Shown piece after piece: positions 58,995 to 64,000 of a stretch of DNA of 64,000 bases. The notes below the pieces were generated by a model. That model was given only the letters and a program-made list of their open reading frames with translations, did no database searches and was not told the origin of the DNA. Source of the stretch: JALYNX01 sp035292685. Lineage in GTDB: Bacteria; Actinomycetota; Acidimicrobiia; Spongiisociales; ZC4RG35. Position 1 is the first letter of the stretch, and every line of letters starts with the position of its first letter. Position numbers and translations under genes: made by a program. Location of the stretch: contig DATDPP010000022.1 in assembly GCA_035292685.1 (NCBI GenBank), forward strand, positions 5,060 through 69,059, written 5' to 3'.

Positions 58995-59633
58995 TCAACC
59001 GAGAAACGGGTTCATTTCGATCTCCCGCTGGATGGTCGTCTCCGGTCCGTGACCGGGCAGCACCCGGGTGCCGCCCGGGAGCACCGTTACCTTCTCAGCC
59101 ATCGACCGCATCAGATCTGGCATGCTCCCGCCGGGAAGATCGGTGCGCCCGATCGACCCCGCGAACAGCTGGTCGCCCGAGAACAGCGTTTCCTGGTCGG
59201 CCAAGAGGAAACAGCAGTGACCGGGCGTGTGACCTGGCGTGTGCCGGACCTCGAACCTGAGACCGGCGAGGTCGAGCACCTGCCCATCCTCCAATCGCTC
59301 GAAGCGGTCGGGAAGCTCGTATGAACCGGGCGGGATCATCCCGAACATCGCCTCCAGTTGCCGGGAGGGGTGCATGGTGAGGAAATCGTCATCTGGATGC
59401 ACGTAGACCGAGGCTCCGGTGGAAGCCGCGAGGACTCCACTTCCGCCGGTGTGGTCGATGTGGCCGTGGGTGAGCATGATCCCAACCACCGCCAGGCCGT
59501 GCTCGGCGACCACGGCCCCGATCATTTCCGGTTCCGGAGGGGCATCCACCACCACTGCCAGGCCGCCGGGCTCGCTGGCCACTATGTAGGCGTTGGTCTC
59601 GGTCAGCCAGGCCGGCACGCGAACGATCAGCAC
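58995..59633 (-). CDS. Metallo-beta-lactamase-fold hydrolase (glyoxalase II-like)
   Basis: A binuclear-metal hydrolase of 212 residues with all MBL motifs: THGHIDHTGG, HTPGHTPGH, FSGDQLFAGSIGRTD and PGHGPETT. Relatives hydrolyse hydroxyacyl-thiol conjugates. It abuts relA (two bases) and corresponds to the gene that precedes hisS in mycobacteria. It therefore belongs to the housekeeping block and marks the right edge of the island. The 83 bases on its other side hold the AmiS promoter. Confidence 0.92.
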   Translation of the reverse strand: MLIVRVPAWLTETNAYIVASEPGGLAVVVDAPPEPEMIGAVVAEHGLAVVGIMLTHGHIDHTGGSGVLAASTGASVYVHPDDDFLTMHPSRQLEAMFGMIPPGSYELPDRFERLEDGQVLDLAGLRFEVRHTPGHTPGHCCFLLADQETLFSGDQLFAGSIGRTDLPGGSMPDLMRSMAEKVTVLPGGTRVLPGHGPETTIQREIEMNPFLG

Positions 59634-59635
59634 AT

Positions 59636-61798
59636 CTAGGACGCCGGGTCGTTCGGTAGCCGGAAGGCCGAGAAGACCCCGTCAACCCCGCGCAGATCGG
59701 TGAGGAGCTTGGGGAGTTGTCCGGGGTCTGAGAGCTCGACCTCGTACCTGAGGACGGCCACCCGGTCAGCGCCGGAATGTGTGGAGGAGGCGGTGATATT
59801 CCCGCCGGTGTCGCTAACGACAGTCGTCACGTCCTTGAGAAGCCGGGTTCGGTCAAGGGCTTCCACCTGGATCCAGACCACAAAGGCCCCGGTGTGATCC
59901 GCCGGCCACGCCACTTCCACGCTTCGCTCCCGACGCTCGTTGAGCGAGGAGACATTGGTGCAGTCGGAGCGATGGACCGACACGCCTCTACCCACGGTCA
60001 CGTACCCCACGATCGAATCGCCAGGCACCGGTGTGCAGCACCGAGCGAGGTGAACAAGCATGTCGTCCTGGCCCTCGACAACCACGTGTGCGTCGTCCAA
60101 GGGCCGGCGACGGCGGGGCTGGAACAGCTCATCACCGGTGTCCGGCGTCAGGATCCGGTTGAGACGAGCGGCGACCGAGTCGAGCGAGACGTTCCCTTCG
60201 CCCAGCGCGACCTGGAGTGACTCGAGATCGTGATGACCCAGCTCCTCTGCGATCGCTTGAAGGTGCTTGTCCTTTTCCGCAGATGTCAGGTCACCCGCCT
60301 CTTTGCGTAGCAGGGTCTGGATCATCTCCTTGCCATCGGAGAGGGCCTCGTCCCTTCGCTCTTTGGTGAACCATTGCTTGATCTTCGACTTCGCCCGGCC
60401 GGTGCGCGCAAATCCCAGCCAGTCACGGCTGGGCCCGGCGTCGGGCGCCTTGGTGGTCAATACCTCGACGATGTCACCTGGTTGGAGGCGGGTCGAGAGC
60501 GGCACCAGCCTGCCGTTCACCTTTGCACCCACACATCGGTGCCCGACTTCGGTGTGAACCGAGTAGGCGAAGTCGATCGGGGTGGCGCCGGCCGGCAGCG
60601 ACTTGGCGTCGCCCCCGGGGGTGAGGACGATCACCTCGTTCTGGTAAAGGTCGAGCTTGAGGTTGGCCAGGAACTCCTCGGGATCCTCGTCGGCACTCCA
60701 GGCGGCGACGTCGACGTTGGGCACCCGGCTCGTGTCTCCCTCCTTGTATCGCCAGTGGGCAGCGATGCCGGCCTCAGCCCTCTGATGCATCTCCTCGGTC
60801 CGGATCTGGACCTCCAAGGGCTTGCCGCCAGACCCGATCACGGTGGTGTGCAGCGACTGATAGAGATTGATCTTGGGCATCGCGATGTAGTCCTTGAACC
60901 GGCCAGCCACAGGGACCCAGTGGCTGTGGATCAGCCCGAGGGCGGCATAGCAATCCCTGGTGGATCCGGTTCTCACCCTGATCCCCATGAGGTCGTGTAT
61001 GTCCTCGAATGGGCGGTTTTGCTCCATCATCTTGCGATAGATGGAGTACTGGTGTTTGGGGCGCCCGCTCACCTCGGCCTCGATACCCGCATCGGAGAGG
61101 ATCCCCGAGACCTCGCTCACCATTTTCTCGATGAACGCCTCCCGCTCCGGGGCGCGCTCGGCCAGCTTGGCGCGGATCTCGGCGTTGGGACCTGGATACA
61201 GAATCGCGAAACAGCGGTCTTCGAACTCGTGCTTGATCTCCTCGACTCCCAGCCGATGGGCGAGCGGGGCGTACACGTCGAGGGTCTCCCGGGCGACCCG
61301 TCGCTGCTGCTCCTCACGGAGGGCGCCCACCGTCCGCATGTTGTGGAGGCGATCCACCAGCTTGATGATCAAGACACGCACGTCTTTGGCCATCGCCACC
61401 ACCATCTTCCGGATGGTCGCCGCCTGAGCCTGCTCCCGGTTGGTGTAGCGAACCCGATCGAGCTTGGTGACACCGTCGATCAGGCTGGCGATCTCGGCCC
61501 CGAATTGAGCCGAGATCTCGGTCAGGGTCAGTGGGGTGTCTTCGACGGTGTCATGGAGAAACGCGGCCGCCAGGGTCTGTTCATCGAGCCCATAATCGGC
61601 GAGCATCAGGGCAACCATCACCGGGTGGGTGATGTAGGGATCACCCGTCTTGCGCAACTGGCCCTTGTGGGCGGCCGCGGCGACATCGTGGGCTCTCCGC
61701 AGCAGTTCGACATCGCCTTCCGGGTGATGGGCGGTGAACACGTCGATCACTTCGGCCAGGGTGGCCGTGCGATCGTCAGTCGTATCGAACGAGGGCAT
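59636..61798 (-). CDS. relA: Bifunctional (p)ppGpp synthetase/hydrolase (RelA/SpoT)
   Basis: Makes and degrades the stringent-response alarmone. It has an N-terminal HD hydrolase domain (AHDVAAAAHKGQLRKTGDPYITHP, AAFLHDTVEDT), a synthetase domain (GRPKHQYSIYRKMMEQ, DLMGIRVRTGSTRDCYAALGLIH, MPKINLYQSLHTTVIG), a TGS domain (VIVLTPGGDAKSLPAGATPIDFAYSVHTEVG), then zinc-finger-like and ACT domains (LARCCTPVPGDSIVGYVTVGRGVSVHRSDC). The ATG at 61798 gives 720 residues. A further upstream start is in frame but unlikely. It overlaps apt by 23 bases, as in other actinobacteria. Confidence 0.96.
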   Translation of the reverse strand: MPSFDTTDDRTATLAEVIDVFTAHHPEGDVELLRRAHDVAAAAHKGQLRKTGDPYITHPVMVALMLADYGLDEQTLAAAFLHDTVEDTPLTLTEISAQFGAEIASLIDGVTKLDRVRYTNREQAQAATIRKMVVAMAKDVRVLIIKLVDRLHNMRTVGALREEQQRRVARETLDVYAPLAHRLGVEEIKHEFEDRCFAILYPGPNAEIRAKLAERAPEREAFIEKMVSEVSGILSDAGIEAEVSGRPKHQYSIYRKMMEQNRPFEDIHDLMGIRVRTGSTRDCYAALGLIHSHWVPVAGRFKDYIAMPKINLYQSLHTTVIGSGGKPLEVQIRTEEMHQRAEAGIAAHWRYKEGDTSRVPNVDVAAWSADEDPEEFLANLKLDLYQNEVIVLTPGGDAKSLPAGATPIDFAYSVHTEVGHRCVGAKVNGRLVPLSTRLQPGDIVEVLTTKAPDAGPSRDWLGFARTGRAKSKIKQWFTKERRDEALSDGKEMIQTLLRKEAGDLTSAEKDKHLQAIAEELGHHDLESLQVALGEGNVSLDSVAARLNRILTPDTGDELFQPRRRRPLDDAHVVVEGQDDMLVHLARCCTPVPGDSIVGYVTVGRGVSVHRSDCTNVSSLNERRERSVEVAWPADHTGAFVVWIQVEALDRTRLLKDVTTVVSDTGGNITASSTHSGADRVAVLRYEVELSDPGQLPKLLTDLRGVDGVFSAFRLPNDPAS

Positions 61799-62294
61799 GT
61801 AGCGGCACACCATCCAACATGTCGGCGCCATTCAGGAATGCGAGCTCGATGAAGACCGAGATGCCGATGACCTCGGCGCCGACCCGTCGCAGCAGGCGGA
61901 TGGCTGCCGCCGCGGTGCCCCCGGTGGCTATCACATCATCGACGACGAGGACCCGCTCCCCCTCATGAGCGGCGTCAACGTGAATCTCGAGGGCGTCGGT
62001 CCCGTATTCGAGGGTGTATTCCTCCCGGACCGTCTGGAAAGGGAGCTTGCCCGGCTTGCGAACCGGGATGAACCCGGCGCCGAGCCGGTCTGCCACCGGC
62101 GTTGCCAGGGTGAAGCCTCTGGCTTCGATTCCAGCCACCTTGGTGACACCGGAGTCTTCGAAGGGCGCGGCCAGGGCGTCGACCAGCATCTTCAGGGCTT
62201 TCCCGTCGGCGAGCACCGGCGTGATGTCCTTGAACACCACCCCAGGCTCAGGGAAGTCCGGGATGTCACGAATCAGAGCGGTGAGGAGTTCCAC
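61776..62294 (-). CDS. apt: Adenine phosphoribosyltransferase
   Basis: Salvages adenine to AMP with PRPP. The PRPP loop VLVVDDVIATGGTAAAAIRLL, the family IRDIPDFPEPGVVFKDITPVLAD start and IEARGFTLATPVADRLGAGFIPVRKPGKLP are present in 172 residues. The start is GTG. It lies between secF and relA, the conserved order. Confidence 0.96.
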   Translation of the reverse strand: MELLTALIRDIPDFPEPGVVFKDITPVLADGKALKMLVDALAAPFEDSGVTKVAGIEARGFTLATPVADRLGAGFIPVRKPGKLPFQTVREEYTLEYGTDALEIHVDAAHEGERVLVVDDVIATGGTAAAAIRLLRRVGAEVIGISVFIELAFLNGADMLDGVPLHALVRYD

Positions 62295-62315
62295 AGGTGA
62301 GATTCTACGGCCGGA

Positions 62316-63284
62316 TCAGTTTCGACCAGCCCGATTCCGTCGTTCGACCTTCTCCGCCCTCTCCTGCCAGTACGGCTCGCGTTCCTTCCACACCGCCAGG
62401 AGAGGCGACGCCACAAAGATCGAGGAATAGGTGCCGACGGCCAATCCCACAAACAGGGCGAGGGCAAACTCGGTGAGGGTCGGGGCCCCCAGGATCACGC
62501 TGCCAACCAGGAGGATGCTCCCGACCGGGATCAGCGAGGCGAGAGAGGTGAACAATGACCGTGCCAGCACCTGATTCAGCGCCATATTGGTGATCTGGGT
62601 GTAGGTCTTGTTGTCTTCGATTCCGACCAGCTCATCGATCTTGTCGAAGACCACCACCCCGTCATACAGCGAATACCCCAGGATCGTCAGGATGGCAACC
62701 ACAGTTGCCGGAGTCACCACGAACCCGGTGATCGAGTAGATGCCAACTGTCATGATCAGATCGTGGATGACGGCGACGATGGCGGCCATGGCCATCTTGA
62801 ACTCCATTCGCCAGGTGATGAACAGGATCACCGCCCCGAGGAACACTCCCAACGCGAGCAGAGCGCGCCGCAAGACGAGAGCTCCGAAACTGGGACCGAC
62901 GGCCTCGGTCGAGATCTCCGATAGCTCAGAACCGGTCACCTCCGCCACGGCGCCGACGGCATCGATCACAACATCGTTCTCCAGTGCTTCCGTGGTGACC
63001 CGGACCGCGGCACCGTCATCGAGAAGTTGAATGGTCGGGCTGGTCACACCGACTTCGCTCAAGGCGTCACGAATCTCGCCCACGTCGGCACCGGCCGGGT
63101 TTGGCGACTGGATGCCGAGACCGCCCACGAATTCGATCCCGAGGTTGAGCTGTCTGAAGGCGAGGCTGCCGAGGCTGACGACGATAAACACCGCCGACAG
63201 CACGAACCACCTCCGGCGCAGCCCGACGAAATCGATCGTCGTCTCGCCGCGATCCATTCTCCTCAGGAATCCGGCTTCGCTCAC
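62316..63284 (-). CDS. secF: Protein translocase subunit SecF
   Basis: With SecD it uses the proton gradient to finish protein export through SecYEG. Six membrane segments are seen: one near the N-terminus (WFVLSAVFIVVSLGSLAF) and five in the C-terminal half. A periplasmic domain (IEFVGGLGIQSPNPAG onward) lies between. Conserved SecF-type stretches are RMEFKMAMAAIVAVIHDLIMTVGIYSI and VVAILTILGYSLYDGVVVFDKIDE. The 322 residues are complete. It overlaps secD by 4 bases. Confidence 0.96.
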   Translation of the reverse strand: MSEAGFLRRMDRGETTIDFVGLRRRWFVLSAVFIVVSLGSLAFRQLNLGIEFVGGLGIQSPNPAGADVGEIRDALSEVGVTSPTIQLLDDGAAVRVTTEALENDVVIDAVGAVAEVTGSELSEISTEAVGPSFGALVLRRALLALGVFLGAVILFITWRMEFKMAMAAIVAVIHDLIMTVGIYSITGFVVTPATVVAILTILGYSLYDGVVVFDKIDELVGIEDNKTYTQITNMALNQVLARSLFTSLASLIPVGSILLVGSVILGAPTLTEFALALFVGLAVGTYSSIFVASPLLAVWKEREPYWQERAEKVERRNRAGRN

Positions 63285-64000
63285 CGGGCTGCCCCTTCGA
63301 TGCTGAACGATCCGCTAGATCCGAGCCGGGTCTCGGCGAGCACGCCGGCCGCCCGTCGGGTGAAAACGAGGGCTACCACCAGATCGAGCACCGTCCCGAT
63401 GCCAAGTGAGATCGCAAACCCCTTCACCGCGCCGACGGCAAGAGCCCAAAGCAGCACGGCACCCAGGAGGCTCACCGTGTTGGCGGTGAGCATGGTTCGG
63501 AAGGCGATGCGGAATCCATCCGCGCTCGCCTGTTCAACAGGAAAGCCCTGGCGCAGCTTTTCCTTGATCCTCTCGAAATACACGATGTAGGTGTCGGCGG
63601 AGATGCCCATCGACACGATGAGCCCGGTCACGCCGGCCAGGGTCAGCGTGAAGCCGACCGACTCTCCCAGCAAGCCGAAGATGGTGATCAGCACGGTCGC
63701 AAAGATGCTCAGCCCGATGACGGCCACCAGCCCCAACGATCGATAAGCCAGGAGGAGCACGATCGCGACCAATAGCAGTCCGAGCAGGCCGGCAATCACC
63801 CCGGCCTGCAACGAGTCGGCGCCCAGCGTCCCTGACACCTTTCGCACGGCTGACACCTCGAAGTCGACGGGGAGCGACCCGTAACGGAGAACGACCGCGA
63901 GATCCGTCGCTTCCTGCTGGGAGTCCGAGCCTTGACCCAAGGTGATCTGGGCACTACCACCGGAGATACCGGTTTCCGGGGAGACCGAAGGATTGACCCC
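63281..64000 (-). CDS. secD: Protein translocase subunit SecD (N-terminal part outside window)
   Basis: The C-terminal 239 residues of SecD are visible and the frame is open to the window edge. They cover the end of the periplasmic P1 domain (GGSAQITLGQGSDSQQEATDLAVVLRYGSLPVDFEVSAVRKVSGTLGADSLQAG) and the membrane part with LAGVTGLIVSMGISADTYIVYFERIKE and the FRTMLTANTVSLLGAVLLW segment. The short C-terminal tail (LAETRLGSSGSFSIEGAAR) is cytoplasmic. Transcribed with secF-apt-relA. Confidence 0.95.
   Translation of the reverse strand, partial: GVNPSVSPETGISGGSAQITLGQGSDSQQEATDLAVVLRYGSLPVDFEVSAVRKVSGTLGADSLQAGVIAGLLGLLLVAIVLLLAYRSLGLVAVIGLSIFATVLITIFGLLGESVGFTLTLAGVTGLIVSMGISADTYIVYFERIKEKLRQGFPVEQASADGFRIAFRTMLTANTVSLLGAVLLWALAVGAVKGFAISLGIGTVLDLVVALVFTRRAAGVLAETRLGSSGSFSIEGAAR

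Noticed and set aside
1..64000. tRNA, rRNA, CRISPR arrays, insertion sequences, prophage genes
   Set aside because: None could be recognised anywhere in the window by reading both strands.

Overview
The window comes from a high-GC actinobacterium, most likely of the Acidimicrobiia type; that class assignment is inference. Actinobacterial markers are a mycobacterial-type integration host factor (mihF), a PriA that has lost its helicase motifs, and two housekeeping gene blocks whose order matches actinobacterial chromosomes. One block runs secD-secF-apt-relA-MBL hydrolase / hisS-aspS-rarA-alaS-ruvX-mltG-aroE-pilD-aroC-aroK-aroB-efp-nusB. The other runs pyrC-pyrD-pyrF-mihF-gmk-rpoZ-coaBC-metK-priA and then def-fmt-rsmB-rpe-ribD-ribE-ribBA-ribH. 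Nearly all housekeeping genes lie on the minus strand and many are joined by ATGA-type start/stop overlaps.

Layout. 1-2.6 kb: infC-rpmI-rplT-rRNA methyltransferase-pheS. infC appears to start at AUC and has an intrinsic attenuator in its leader. 2.8-10.3 kb: riboflavin genes with a REC-GGDEF regulator, rpe, rsmB, fmt and def. 10.4-13.4 kb (plus strand): a Fur-family regulator followed by a four-gene ECF metal transporter; a Nur-box-like operator between them points to nickel. 13.4-37.4 kb: minus-strand housekeeping genes (priA, metK, coaBC, rpoZ, gmk, mihF, pyrimidine, nusB/efp, shikimate, prepilin peptidase, DUF4388 protein, aroE, mltG, ruvX, alaS, rarA, aspS, hisS).

37.4-58.9 kb is an accessory island that separates hisS from the MBL hydrolase gene, which are neighbours in related genomes. 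It combines three modules. (i) A tightly coupled five-gene operon (41.2-46.7 kb): phosphosulfolactate synthase, an unrecognised protein, two aspartase/fumarase-superfamily enzymes and a D-cysteine-desulfhydrase-like PLP enzyme. This is the enzyme set of bacterial coenzyme M synthesis. (ii) Most of a Nit1C ('nitrogen starvation' nitrilase) cluster: AIR-synthase-like protein, GNAT, radical SAM, MSMEG_0565-type glycosyltransferase and Sll0783-type protein. No nitrilase is visible, and an amidohydrolase sits next to the radical SAM gene. (iii) A carbamoyl-transfer module: FdrA/AllF, DUF1116/AllG, DUF2877/AllH, carbamate kinase and an aspartate-carbamoyltransferase-like protein. An OsmC protein, a CoA-disulfide-reductase-like flavoprotein, an XRE-cupin regulator, an AmiS/UreI channel and several unknown small genes complete it.

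My reading, as inference, is that the island takes up and breaks down a nitrogen compound (amide, ureido, nitrile or cyanide). Carbamoyl phosphate would be cashed in for ATP and ammonia, and a coenzyme M-like sulfonate thiol would serve as carrier or protectant. No epoxide:CoM transferase or other known CoM user is in the window. The right end (59-64 kb) returns to housekeeping: MBL hydrolase, relA, apt, secF and the C-terminal part of secD.
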